From positions 1 through 27,816 of IMG/VR virus record IMGVR_UViG_3300007734_000540: a stretch of 27,816 bases of DNA; one strand, written 5' to 3'. Shown piece by piece: positions 7,668 to 15,931 of this stretch. The stretch's first letter is position 1. Each line of letters begins with the position of its first letter. Made by a program: the position numbers and the translations under genes. The stretch is from a virus. The notes beneath the pieces were generated by a model. It was not told the origin of the DNA. It did not search any database and saw only the letters and a list, made by a program, of their open reading frames with translations.

Positions 7668-8213
7668 ATGCCATTAGATAGCGACATCAACAACGCTGAC
7701 GCCCAACTCCACGTTGAGTTTTATACCCGCGATGAAGGCCCGAACGCAGGCAAGACCTACGTGCGGATCATGGCCCCCGGTGATAAAACAAATATTCTGG
7801 ATCAGCCGTTGCGCGACGACCACAAAGAGCGTTTTCCCCGCCAATGGCTGTACTACCAGATGCAGCAAAACGAGGGCGCGGCATCGCAGATTGGCACCCC
7901 GCTATCGCAATGGAACAAAGACGCTCCTGATGAAATTAACCGCGACCAGATCGCAGAGTTGAACATCCTCAAATTTGTCACGGTGGAGCAGCTTGCCCTC
8001 GCCTCGGACGCCCAACTACAGCGCGTCGGCATGGGTGGCATTGGCTTGCGCGACCGTGCGCGTTTGTATCTGAACCGCAAGAACCGCACCGAAGCGAGCG
8101 CGGAGCTTGAGGACACCAAGAAGCAGCTTGCGGAACTGCAAGCGCAAATGGCGGCATTGCTTAACGACGAACCGAAGCGTCGTGGCAGACCGCCTAAATT
8201 AGCGGAGGCATAG
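7668..8213 (+). CDS. Virion-operon protein with AT-hook-like C-terminus
   Basis: A 181-residue protein. The ATG at 7668 has AGGAG 9 nt upstream, better than an in-frame ATG 25 codons earlier that would overlap the previous gene. The N-terminal 70 residues are mixed alpha/beta (AQLHVEFYTRDEG, YVRIMAPGDKTNI). The middle has a helix-hairpin-like segment (FVTVEQLALASDAQLQRVGM), and residues of about 140-165 form a coiled coil (ELEDTKKQLAELQAQMAALL). The last residues read EPKRRGRPPKLAEA, matching the RGRP core of an AT-hook that binds the minor groove of AT-rich DNA. I do not recognise the family as a whole. The DNA-binding tail within a head/tail gene cluster suggests contact with packaged DNA, but this is inference. 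Confidence 0.72.
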   Translation: MPLDSDINNADAQLHVEFYTRDEGPNAGKTYVRIMAPGDKTNILDQPLRDDHKERFPRQWLYYQMQQNEGAASQIGTPLSQWNKDAPDEINRDQIAELNILKFVTVEQLALASDAQLQRVGMGGIGLRDRARLYLNRKNRTEASAELEDTKKQLAELQAQMAALLNDEPKRRGRPPKLAEA

Positions 8214-8214
8214 C

Positions 8215-9126
8215 ATGGGCAGCACGATGGTGGAACTCATACAGGAATGCACCAACGAGTTAGGCATTCCGACCCCCTCAACTGTCGCTGGCAATAACAG
8301 CCAAGACGTTGTGCAGCTGCTCGCGTTGATGAACGCCTGCGGCTATGAGTTGCTCCGTCGTGCTGACTGGCGAGAACTGACGCGCCAATACACGTTTTAC
8401 ACCGAGGCCACGACCGCTACAGGTTCGTGGGTCAACGGTGTAGCGGCAATCACCGGCCTTGCGTCAACGACGGGGCTGGATACGACGTATCAGGTGCAGG
8501 GCGATGGCATCCCGAACGCCACGTACATCACCAGCGTTGGCCCGACCAGCGTCACGCTCAACTACGAAGTTACCTCCACGCAGGTCAACGCGCAGGTCAT
8601 CTTCCAAAAGGTGAAGTACGGCTTACCGGCTGACTATTACAGCACGGTCAACCGCACCCATTGGGACAAGAGCAAGCGTTGGGAAATGCTTGGCCCCGAG
8701 TCACCGCAGCAATGGGAATGGCTGCTCTCGGGTTACATCAGCACCGGCCCGCGTATCCGCTGGCGTTTGCTTGGCAAATACTTCCAGATTTGGCCGGGTA
8801 TGAACGCTGGCGAGTTGCTCGGCTTTGAGTACCGCAGCAAAGGTTGGGCAGAGGCGGCAGACGGTACGCCCAAAAACAGCTTTACCGCTGACGACGACAC
8901 TTGCGTATATCCCGACCGCCTCATGGTGCTAGGCACCAAGCTCAAGTATTTTGAGGCAAAGGGCTTTGACACGACCGCGCTCTACCGCGACTACCTCCTA
9001 GAGTTTGAGACGGCGGTGGCGCAGGATGTGGCAGCAGCCAACCTGTCGTTTGCCCCGCGTCCGGGTACGGTGTTGATCGGCTACGACAACATCCCTGACA
9101 GCGGCTACGGCACGGACAGCCAGTAA
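8215..9126 (+). CDS. Head-tail adaptor / tail tube gatekeeper-like protein
   Basis: A 303-residue protein that fits the head-to-tail adaptor (P22 gp4 / T7 gp11-like) by position before the tail hub and by its ends. It opens with the helical segment MVELIQECTNELGIPTPSTV and MNACGYELLRRADWRELTRQ and later has WRLLGKYFQIWPGMNAGELL, GFEYRSKGWAEA and DDDTCVYPDRLMVLGTKLKY, which I recognise from this adaptor family. Between them, residues of about 68-131 form a separate beta insert (GVAAITGLASTTGLDTTYQV, GDGIPNATYITSVGPTSVTL), a module often inserted in phage structural proteins. A GGAGG-type site precedes the start by about 8 nt. The gene ends in TAATG with the next gene. Confidence 0.75.
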   Translation: MGSTMVELIQECTNELGIPTPSTVAGNNSQDVVQLLALMNACGYELLRRADWRELTRQYTFYTEATTATGSWVNGVAAITGLASTTGLDTTYQVQGDGIPNATYITSVGPTSVTLNYEVTSTQVNAQVIFQKVKYGLPADYYSTVNRTHWDKSKRWEMLGPESPQQWEWLLSGYISTGPRIRWRLLGKYFQIWPGMNAGELLGFEYRSKGWAEAADGTPKNSFTADDDTCVYPDRLMVLGTKLKYFEAKGFDTTALYRDYLLEFETAVAQDVAAANLSFAPRPGTVLIGYDNIPDSGYGTDSQ

Positions 9127-10703
9127 TGGCGTCGCCTACTCGCAGACGGCTAATCCAGAGGACGACAAACAACGTCGCCTCTCTGCCCGCCCCTGTCGGT
9201 GGGTGGAACGCCCGCGACTCGCTCGCCAACATGGCACCGACCGATGCGGTTACGTTAGACAACCTGTTCCCCGGCGTTTCTAGCGTGTCTATCCGTGGTG
9301 GCTATACCAAACACGCCACCGGCATGACAGGGCAGGTGGAAAGCCTACTCGTCTACAACGCCGGAACGGTGGACAAAATGTTTGCTGTCGTTGGCGGCAA
9401 CATTTACGACGTCACCTCGGCTGGCGCTGTCGGCGCTGCCAAGGTCACAGGGTTGAGCAACAGCCGATGGGAAGCCACCAACATCACGACCGCTGGCGGC
9501 GGTTATATGTACGCCGCAAACGGCGTGGACAAGCCTCGGCTTTTTGACGGCACAACGTGGACGGCGATTGACGGAACCTCAACGCCAGCCATCACAGGCG
9601 TCACCACGACCACTCTTTTTGCACCCACCCTGTTCAAAAACAGGATGTGGTTTATCCAAAAGGATTCGCTCAAGGCGTGGTATCTGCCAACTGCCTCGGT
9701 TGGGGGCGCGGCTAACGTTTTAGACCTGTCCTCGGTCGCGCATTTGGGCGGCACCATCGTGGCAATGGCGTCGTGGACGATTGACGCGGGTTACGGCGTT
9801 GACGACAACCTTGTTTTTGTCACCGATCAGGGCGAAGTCATCGTTTATCGCGGTACAGACCCCTCCAGCGCCTCCACATGGGCGCTTATTGGCGTCTGGA
9901 TTATCGGTTCGCCCATTTCTCGCCGTTGTGTGCAGAAATACGGTGGTGATTTGCTGATTTTGACGCTAGACGGGCTGATCCCCTTTGCCTCGGCGCTGCA
10001 ATCGTCGCGCCTTGACCCGCAAGTAGCCCTCTCGGACAAGATACAGGGCGCTTTTGCGGCGGCAGCGCGTCAATACAAGAACACGTTTGGGTGGGGATTG
10101 CTCTATAACCCGCTCAACAACGCTTTGATGGTCAACGTGCCGGTGTCGGTCGGCGCACAAGAGCAGTTTGTGATGAACAACATCACAAAAGCGTGGTGCC
10201 GGTTCACCGGCTGGAACGCTAACTGCTTTGCGCTGCTTAACGATAGGCCGTATTTTGGCGGTGATGGGTATGTAGCCGAGTGCTGGACGACCGGATCGGG
10301 CAATACTGGCTATAACGACAACGGGTTAGATATCAACACCCGTGCGCTGCAAGCGTTTAACTACTTTGAGACGCGAGGCGTCATCAAGTATTTCACCCGC
10401 GCTCGCCCAACCATCTACAGCAACGGTCAGCCGACCATCAATATCGGCATGAACGTGGATTTCCAGACCAATGCCGACCTTGGTGCGCTGTCGTTCATCG
10501 CCACGCAGTACGGTCTGTGGGATGTTGGTTTGTGGAATCAGGCGGTTTGGGGTGCTGACTTGATTATTACTAACAACTTTGTGGGCATCCAAGGTATCGG
10601 CTACTGCGGCGGTCTGGTTTTCAACAGCGCAAGCCGCAACGTGACCTTGGAATGGGCGTCAACCGATGTGGTGTACCAACTCGGATGGGCTGGCGCATCG
10701 TAA
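9126..10703 (+). CDS. Tail hub / DNA stabilisation protein (P22 gp10- or T7 gp12-like)
   Basis: A 525-residue all-beta protein beginning with a short basic tail, then SLPAPVGGWNARDSLANMAP and DAVTLDNLFPGVSSVSIRGG, the opening typical of phage stabilisation/nozzle proteins with a beta-propeller core. Further repeated strands read VESLLVYNAGTVDKMFAVVG, GGGYMYAANGVDKPRLFDGT and DNLVFVTDQGEVIVYRGTD, consistent with propeller blades. The known role of this class is to plug the adaptor ring and form the tail nozzle that holds packaged DNA and carries fibres. It directly follows the adaptor gene (TAATG). The last 19 nt overlap the next gene. Exact assignment to the P22 or T7 type is not possible by eye. 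Confidence 0.77.
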   Translation: MASPTRRRLIQRTTNNVASLPAPVGGWNARDSLANMAPTDAVTLDNLFPGVSSVSIRGGYTKHATGMTGQVESLLVYNAGTVDKMFAVVGGNIYDVTSAGAVGAAKVTGLSNSRWEATNITTAGGGYMYAANGVDKPRLFDGTTWTAIDGTSTPAITGVTTTTLFAPTLFKNRMWFIQKDSLKAWYLPTASVGGAANVLDLSSVAHLGGTIVAMASWTIDAGYGVDDNLVFVTDQGEVIVYRGTDPSSASTWALIGVWIIGSPISRRCVQKYGGDLLILTLDGLIPFASALQSSRLDPQVALSDKIQGAFAAAARQYKNTFGWGLLYNPLNNALMVNVPVSVGAQEQFVMNNITKAWCRFTGWNANCFALLNDRPYFGGDGYVAECWTTGSGNTGYNDNGLDINTRALQAFNYFETRGVIKYFTRARPTIYSNGQPTINIGMNVDFQTNADLGALSFIATQYGLWDVGLWNQAVWGADLIITNNFVGIQGIGYCGGLVFNSASRNVTLEWASTDVVYQLGWAGAS

Positions 10704-11128
10704 GCGGCCCCCACGTTGGGGCATGGGTCACGGCGCAGACCGAAGGGGCGTTTGACCCTACTCGGTCGGTCGCCATAGGGCTTGAGCGTGACGGCAAACT
10801 AGTTGCCGGGACGGTTTACGAGAATTGGAACGGGCGATCCGTCGTTTGCCACATCGCGTGGGAACGGGTCACCCCGACATATATGGCGGCTGTGTATGAC
10901 TATGCATACAACGTCGCAGGAGTTGATAAGATAATAGGGCCAATCAGCAGCAACCATACCCGGGCGCTCGCATTGGTCAGCAAGATGGGGTTTTCGGAAG
11001 AAGCGCGAATTAAAGATGCCGCGCACGATTCTGGAGACATTGTTTTGATGACGCAGACACCTGACAAGTGTCGTTTCTTGGAGCCGAGGTATGGGCAAAA
11101 AATCACCAGCACCGCCACCAGCGCCTGA
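10685..11128 (+). CDS. GNAT-family acetyltransferase
   Basis: A 147-residue protein. I prefer the ATG at 10685 (MGWRIVSGPHVGAWV) over one 11 codons earlier because the family normally begins near here and the overlap with the tail gene is shorter. Recognisable GNAT features are the beta strands around AIGLERDGKLVAGTVYENWN, the segment SVVCHIAWERVTP, then VDKIIGPISSNHTRALALVS and KMGFSEEARIKDA, which matches the acceptor-side end of GNAT folds (the KMGF motif). A phage subfamily with the ENWNGRSVVCHIA and CRFL signatures is familiar to me. The substrate is unknown; it could modify a host or virion protein. The 3' end overlaps the following gene by 38 nt in another frame, an unusually long overlap here. 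Confidence 0.78.
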   Translation: MGWRIVSGPHVGAWVTAQTEGAFDPTRSVAIGLERDGKLVAGTVYENWNGRSVVCHIAWERVTPTYMAAVYDYAYNVAGVDKIIGPISSNHTRALALVSKMGFSEEARIKDAAHDSGDIVLMTQTPDKCRFLEPRYGQKITSTATSA

Positions 11129-13955
11129 CTACACCACCCTTGCTATCAAGCAGGGTGAGGCTAACTTGGCCGCCGCCAAGCAGTCGGCGTATATGTCCAA
11201 TCCGAACATCTACACGCCCACGGGTACGCAGACCGTATCGTGGACGAAAACGCCCACCGTAGATACGGACGCCTACAACAAGGCAATGGAGGCGTATCAG
11301 CAGCGATTGTTTAGCAATCCAGAGCTTGCTGGTGAGGCGCCGAGCCAAGAGCAATTTACGACCTACATTGAGCAGCCGACTGTTCGCCAAACCATCAACC
11401 CAAACGCCGAAGCAGCGTTGCGGCAGCAGGAATTGGCACAGCTGTATATGTCGCAGGCTGCATCAGGCGCAGCAAGCGGCCTTGGAAACCTTGGCATTGC
11501 CTCTGCGTTTCGGCCAAGCGGTGTCCCCGACCTTGTGTATGGAGCTATCGGCCCGTACGACAACATCGTTACTCCAAGCAGCTACATGGGGTATCAAGAG
11601 ACGCCGGGATATACCGATGTCAGCTACGCCAACGCGGGATTGGCTGGTGCGCCAACTGGCGCATATACCCCGATGGCGGGCTACAACGTAGAAGCGTTGC
11701 CGGGGCAAGTTACCGCGGGCCAGCAAGCGCAAGGATTGGCTGGCATTACGGGCGCAAATCAGCCCCGCGATTCACAGTATTACGGCGTTGCCCAAGGCGG
11801 CCGCCCTGTTCCAACCAATCTTGGGCAGTTAGACGCCTCACAGTTTTACGCGCAGTCAGCCCCCGGCGGGCAGGCTTTTGGCACCGCAGGCGCAGGCCCA
11901 CAAGGCGGCTTGTTTGGTCTTGCTGGTGGCGGCCCTGCCGGTGTGCAACTTGGCGGCTTGGATACCAGCGGTGTTCAAGGCGTCCAAGGCGGCATTGGCC
12001 AGTTTGGTCAGGCACAGGGCGGCACGGTTGCAGGCCCGCAGTTGCAGGGCTTGGACTTGTCAGGGATTGGCGGCCCAACGGGCGGCCCGCAAGCTGGGCA
12101 GTTTGGCTACGCGCAACAGTTTGTCCAAGGCCCGCAGCTCCAAAGCCAGATTGACGTTTCCAACATTGCACAAGGCCCGATTAACGCAGGCATGACGGCG
12201 CAGCAGGCGATCCTGTCGCGCTTGTCGCCGCAGTTGCAGGGCGAGCGTCAGCAGCTTCAGACGCAACTAATTAACCAAGGCTTGCGACCGGGTGGTGAGG
12301 CGTATAACGCAGCCATGTCGGCGCAGATGCAGAAGGAAAACGACCTTTTGCTGCAAGCCGCCGCGCAGGGCATCAGTCTTGACCAAGCCGCTCGCCAGCA
12401 ACAGTTTGCCGAGCAGCAGTCACGCGCCATGTTTGCCAACCAAGCCGCTTTGTCGGGCTTTGGCGCAGGCATGGAGCAAGCGGGGCTGTACAACGTCGGC
12501 CTTGGTCAGAATTTCCAGCAGGCTTTGGCAGCGCAAGCAGCGCAGAATCAAGCGCAGCAACAGGCGTTCCAGCAGCGTCTTGCCGGTGCCGAGTTTGGCC
12601 AAGAGACAGAATTGGCTCGTTTTGGCGCAGGTATGCAGAGCGAAGAAGCCCGCAACCGCGCTATTGCACAGAACACGCAACAAGCCTTGGCAAGCGGTCA
12701 GTTTGCCAACGAAGCGCAGGCGCAGCAGTTTGCACAGCGCCTCGCCGCAGGCGAGTTTGGCCGAGAGGCACAGCTGGCATCGTTCCAGACGGGGCAGCAG
12801 GCGCAGCAGGCGATCAATCAAGCTATCGCGCAGAACTTTGCACAAGCGCAAGCCGCACAGCAGATGCAGAATCAGGCTGTTGGGCAGAACTTTGAGCAAG
12901 CTCTGGCCGCTCAACAGGCGCAAAACGCTGCTATCGCGCAGAACTACCAGCAGGCGCTTGGCGCAGGGCAGTTTAACCGCGAGGCGTTGTTGCAGCAGTT
13001 TGGCATGGGCCAGCAAGCGCAGCAGTTGACCAACGAAGCCATCGCGCAAAATTACGAGCGCGACCTTGCGCTGCAAGCCGCGCAAAATCAGGCGTTGCAG
13101 CAAGTCTTTGGTCAGCAGGTCACGCAGGCCGAGCTTGCCAACGCTGCCGCAGGGCAAAACTTCCAACAACAGCTTGCCGCACAGCAAGCCAACCTCGCAC
13201 GACAGGCTCAACAGGCCGGTCAGTCGCAGGGCGCTGCCGCGTTCTACAACCAAGCGCAAGCGCAGGCCATGCAGCAGGAATTGGCTCGCCAGCAGGCGCA
13301 GAACGCCGTGCAGGGGCAGCAGTTCCAGCAAGTTGTGCAGCAGCAGGAATCGCGCAACGCGGCCCTCGCGCAGCGATTCCAACAGGACTTGGCGCGTATA
13401 CAAGCGCAGAACGCCGCGCAGCAGCAGCAGTACAACCAAGCGTTTGCACAAGCGCAGTTCCGCAACACGGCGGCACAGCAGGCGTTGGCACAGCAGGCGG
13501 CTATTCGCTCCTTGCCGGTCAACGAAATCAGCGCGTTGTTGTCAGGCGGTCAGGTCAATATCCCGCAGTTCCAAGGCTACAGCGGCGTCACCGTTGCCCC
13601 ACCGCCGGTATTCCAAGCCGGTCAGGCAGCGGGCGATTTCGCGCAGCGTAACTATCAGAATCAAGTTGGCGCGTACAACGCAGGTATGGGAATGCTTGGG
13701 CAACTTGCTGGCGCAGCAGGCACAGCCATTGGTGGCGCAGGCAGTATCCCCGGCTTGTTTGGAATGTCAGATCGCCGCTTGAAGTCCAACATCGTGCGCG
13801 TTGGTACGCATCCGCTTGGTATAAGCATTTACGAATACGACATCTTTGGCGAGCGTCAACGCGGCGTCATGGCAGACGAGTTAGAAGCTGTGCTGCCAGA
13901 AGCGGTCGCCATCCACCCATCTGGTTACAAGATGGTCAATTACGGAATGTTGTGA
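11091..13955 (+). CDS. Large repeat virion protein with C-terminal S74-type chaperone
   Basis: A 954-residue protein with GGAG 7 nt before its ATG. Residues 1-230 are mixed with Pro, Gly and Tyr. Residues of about 230-370 are Gly/Gln-rich, with repeated AQGG and GGLD-like pieces. Residues 434-793 form 20 gapless 18-residue repeats rich in Ala and Gln. Residues 893-954 are a short S74 (endosialidase-type intramolecular chaperone) end: SDRRLKSNIVRVG, YEYDIFG, GVMADELEAVLPEAV and final MVNYGML. S74 domains help fibres trimerise and in long forms cut themselves off; this is the short form common in environmental phages, and self-cleavage is uncertain. Position between the tail hub and ejection-type genes suggests either a tail fibre/needle or an ejected internal protein. 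The chaperone end favours a trimeric fibre and the Gln/Ala helix favours an ejection protein, so I leave this open. Confidence 0.78.
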   Translation: MGKKSPAPPPAPDYTTLAIKQGEANLAAAKQSAYMSNPNIYTPTGTQTVSWTKTPTVDTDAYNKAMEAYQQRLFSNPELAGEAPSQEQFTTYIEQPTVRQTINPNAEAALRQQELAQLYMSQAASGAASGLGNLGIASAFRPSGVPDLVYGAIGPYDNIVTPSSYMGYQETPGYTDVSYANAGLAGAPTGAYTPMAGYNVEALPGQVTAGQQAQGLAGITGANQPRDSQYYGVAQGGRPVPTNLGQLDASQFYAQSAPGGQAFGTAGAGPQGGLFGLAGGGPAGVQLGGLDTSGVQGVQGGIGQFGQAQGGTVAGPQLQGLDLSGIGGPTGGPQAGQFGYAQQFVQGPQLQSQIDVSNIAQGPINAGMTAQQAILSRLSPQLQGERQQLQTQLINQGLRPGGEAYNAAMSAQMQKENDLLLQAAAQGISLDQAARQQQFAEQQSRAMFANQAALSGFGAGMEQAGLYNVGLGQNFQQALAAQAAQNQAQQQAFQQRLAGAEFGQETELARFGAGMQSEEARNRAIAQNTQQALASGQFANEAQAQQFAQRLAAGEFGREAQLASFQTGQQAQQAINQAIAQNFAQAQAAQQMQNQAVGQNFEQALAAQQAQNAAIAQNYQQALGAGQFNREALLQQFGMGQQAQQLTNEAIAQNYERDLALQAAQNQALQQVFGQQVTQAELANAAAGQNFQQQLAAQQANLARQAQQAGQSQGAAAFYNQAQAQAMQQELARQQAQNAVQGQQFQQVVQQQESRNAALAQRFQQDLARIQAQNAAQQQQYNQAFAQAQFRNTAAQQALAQQAAIRSLPVNEISALLSGGQVNIPQFQGYSGVTVAPPPVFQAGQAAGDFAQRNYQNQVGAYNAGMGMLGQLAGAAGTAIGGAGSIPGLFGMSDRRLKSNIVRVGTHPLGISIYEYDIFGERQRGVMADELEAVLPEAVAIHPSGYKMVNYGML
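12390..13469 (+). repeat. 20 tandem 54-nt / 18-residue coding repeats
   Basis: Residues 434-793 of the 954-aa protein divide into 20 consecutive 18-residue units with no insertion or deletion, for example AIAQNFAQAQAAQQMQNQ, AVGQNFEQALAAQQAQNA and ALAQRFQQDLARIQAQNA. By my count position 1 is Ala in 16 of 20 units, position 6 is Phe/Tyr in 17 of 20, position 10 is a hydrophobic residue in 15 of 20 and position 17 is Asn in 16 of 20. Eighteen residues equal five alpha-helical turns. Part of the array (470-577) also shows a higher 3 x 18 order. Nucleotide copies are degenerate rather than identical. Confidence 0.85.
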
Positions 13956-13965
13956 GGGCTAACGC

Positions 13966-14370
13966 ATGAACGGATTTTCACCAGATCGTAGACCGCAGCA
14001 GTTAGCCCAGATGCTTGCTGCCCAAGAGCGCAACACCTCGCTTTACTCGCCGCCGGGACAGCGCGACATGGCAATGCGTCAGGTGCCGGGGCTTGGCTAC
14101 TCGCAGCCCACGCCAAACGCCGCACCGGGTGTGCCGCCGCAGGCGATGAACTTTAGCGGCCCCGTGACGACGCCGCAGCCGGGATTGACTGGCTCACGCG
14201 GCATCATGGGTGGCATGGGTCGCCCGATGGGTAGCAGAATGTCGCCGCAGATTGGCGGTCAGATGCAGCGCCCACGCGGCCCCGGCGCACAGGGTTACCC
14301 ACGCTCCCCGGGCTTAACGACCCCGCAGGGAGGTGGCTACAGAGGGGATTTTGACTATGGCCAAGAGTGA
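13966..14370 (+). CDS. Pro/Gly-rich low-complexity phage protein
   Basis: A 134-residue protein with a helical opening (DRRPQQLAQMLAAQERNTSL) followed by a disordered Pro/Gly/Gln/Met/Arg-rich tail (GIMGGMGRPMGSRMSPQIGG and similar). GAGGG about 9 nt before the ATG, overlapping the previous stop, supports the start. Its last 14 nt overlap the next gene. I do not recognise a family. Short Pro/Gly-rich proteins in this position of podovirus operons tend to be virion-associated, but nothing in the sequence proves it. Base use matches the GC-rich neighbours, so it is not an accidental frame. Confidence 0.7.
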   Translation: MNGFSPDRRPQQLAQMLAAQERNTSLYSPPGQRDMAMRQVPGLGYSQPTPNAAPGVPPQAMNFSGPVTTPQPGLTGSRGIMGGMGRPMGSRMSPQIGGQMQRPRGPGAQGYPRSPGLTTPQGGGYRGDFDYGQE

Positions 14371-15931
14371 TCGCACCCGATACGTCAGCACGTTTCGCGC
14401 TCCGACCGAGTACGAGCGCCAGTTAGAGGAAGCTCGTCGCCGCGCTGCCCTCGCTGAAGCCCTCGCACAGCAGGAATATCAGCCGATGGAAGGGACGGCT
14501 GCGCCGATCCCGAAGGCTGCGCCGCTTGTTAAGGCATTGCAGGGCTATCTGACCGCCCGCGAAGGTCGCAAAGCGCGTGAGGCTGCCGAAGAAGCAAAGG
14601 GCATGGAAGCAGATTACGCCGAGCGTATGCTTGGTCGTATGCAGGGCGGGTACACGTACCAGCCAAACACCGCTCTTGAGCAGCAGATGGCAAAGCGCCC
14701 CGAGGAAACGCTGGATCAATACAATCAGCGCATCGCTGCTACGCCGTTTACCGCTCCTGCCGCAGCCGTTCCCGATCAGACCGAGTTGGGCGAAGTTACG
14801 CGTCAATCGCAGTATCGCCGCGCACCAGAAGAAGTACTGGGCATGGCGTCTACTAGCCTTGGCACGGCGGCGCTTAAAGATCGCCCGGTCATGGCGCAGC
14901 GTCTTGCAAAGATGCTGGAAGGGCCGAAACCAAGTGAGTTTGAGTTTAAAGAAACAAATCAAGGAATAATGCGGATTAACAAGGCAACTGGAGAGCCAGC
15001 GCCTGTTGTGTATCAGGGCAAAACCCTAATGCCGCGTGATCCTTATTCGTTAGGCATGACGCCCGCACAGCAAAAGCAGTATGAACTTGATTTGGCGAAA
15101 TTTGGTGTTGAAGTAGCAAACGCTAACTTGGCTCGTAGCAGAGCCGCTGACGAAGGAGTTGATGTTAGCCGCGTCAATATCCCTAACGTCATTGCCCCAG
15201 CAAGAACTGGAACTCCGGCAGCTGGTCAGCCGCCTGTGGTTACGCCAACCGCAACGCCAAGGGCAACTGCTCAACCTGTTGTTGCGCCGCCTGCTCCAAA
15301 GGCTGAAGCAGTCGCGCCTCCGGTTGGTGAAAAGCGGCGCGTTCCGCTTATTGAAAGCCCGCAATTGGGCGGTAAGCAAAAGCGCGATTTGTTGTTGTTA
15401 GAGCCGCAGTCAAGAGCGCGAACGTCGTCCACTCAATCCGAAATTCAAGCGTTGGTGGATTTGGCTAATGACCTTAAAAAACACCCCGGTTTGAAAGAAA
15501 TTACCGGAAAGTTAGGTCAATACGAAGTTACTGACTTGAGTCCGTTGGCGCGAGAAGCTCGCGGCATTTATACAACTTTGCGCGACCGAAGCGCGTTGTT
15601 AAAAACGGCTATGGTTAGAGAAGCCAATACGACTGGCGGCGCGTTTGGCAACATGACCGAGCAAGAGTGGCCACGATTGGAGTCTGCGTTTGGAAATATT
15701 AGCAACGCACAGGATGCTAACGGGTTAATAGAGTCTTTGGATAATTACATTAACAATGTCAGCAGAATGGGCAGAGACAATCTTGGCATTTACGAGAACA
15801 CCTACGGCAAGTTGGATTGGGAGCCGATCCCATACACGCCGTTAAGTAAAAAATACGAAAAGGGGAAGGCTGGCCCAAGCAGCAGGGGCCGAGGCGGCCA
15901 ATGGGGTCGCGCAACTGTGGTGGGACAGTAA
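14357..15931 (+). CDS. Probable internal virion / DNA ejection protein
   Basis: A 524-residue helical, charged protein. The ATG at 14357 is preceded by AGAGGGG (about 9 nt), whereas an alternative GTG eight codons upstream has its purine stretch too close. The N-terminal part is Ala/Glu/Arg-rich helix (EYERQLEEARRRAALAEALA), the centre has a Pro/Ala-rich disordered linker (about residues 275-335), and the C-terminal part is helical with AREARGIYTTLRDRSALLKT and a Gly/Arg-rich end (SSRGRGGQWGRATVVGQ). No enzyme motif is visible. Its location between the tail hub and fibres and its helical make-up fit an ejected internal virion protein. Codon and base use change inside the gene near 14940, from GC-rich to AT-richer. 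It ends in TAATG with the next gene. Confidence 0.65.
   Translation: MAKSDRTRYVSTFRAPTEYERQLEEARRRAALAEALAQQEYQPMEGTAAPIPKAAPLVKALQGYLTAREGRKAREAAEEAKGMEADYAERMLGRMQGGYTYQPNTALEQQMAKRPEETLDQYNQRIAATPFTAPAAAVPDQTELGEVTRQSQYRRAPEEVLGMASTSLGTAALKDRPVMAQRLAKMLEGPKPSEFEFKETNQGIMRINKATGEPAPVVYQGKTLMPRDPYSLGMTPAQQKQYELDLAKFGVEVANANLARSRAADEGVDVSRVNIPNVIAPARTGTPAAGQPPVVTPTATPRATAQPVVAPPAPKAEAVAPPVGEKRRVPLIESPQLGGKQKRDLLLLEPQSRARTSSTQSEIQALVDLANDLKKHPGLKEITGKLGQYEVTDLSPLAREARGIYTTLRDRSALLKTAMVREANTTGGAFGNMTEQEWPRLESAFGNISNAQDANGLIESLDNYINNVSRMGRDNLGIYENTYGKLDWEPIPYTPLSKKYEKGKAGPSSRGRGGQWGRATVVGQ

Noticed and set aside
12420-13451. Minus-strand open frame of 343 residues with Leu-rich repeats opposite the helical array
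   Set aside because: It is the reverse complement of the Gln/Ala codon repeats (CAG/GCG give CTG/CGC), so the Leu-rich look is an artefact.
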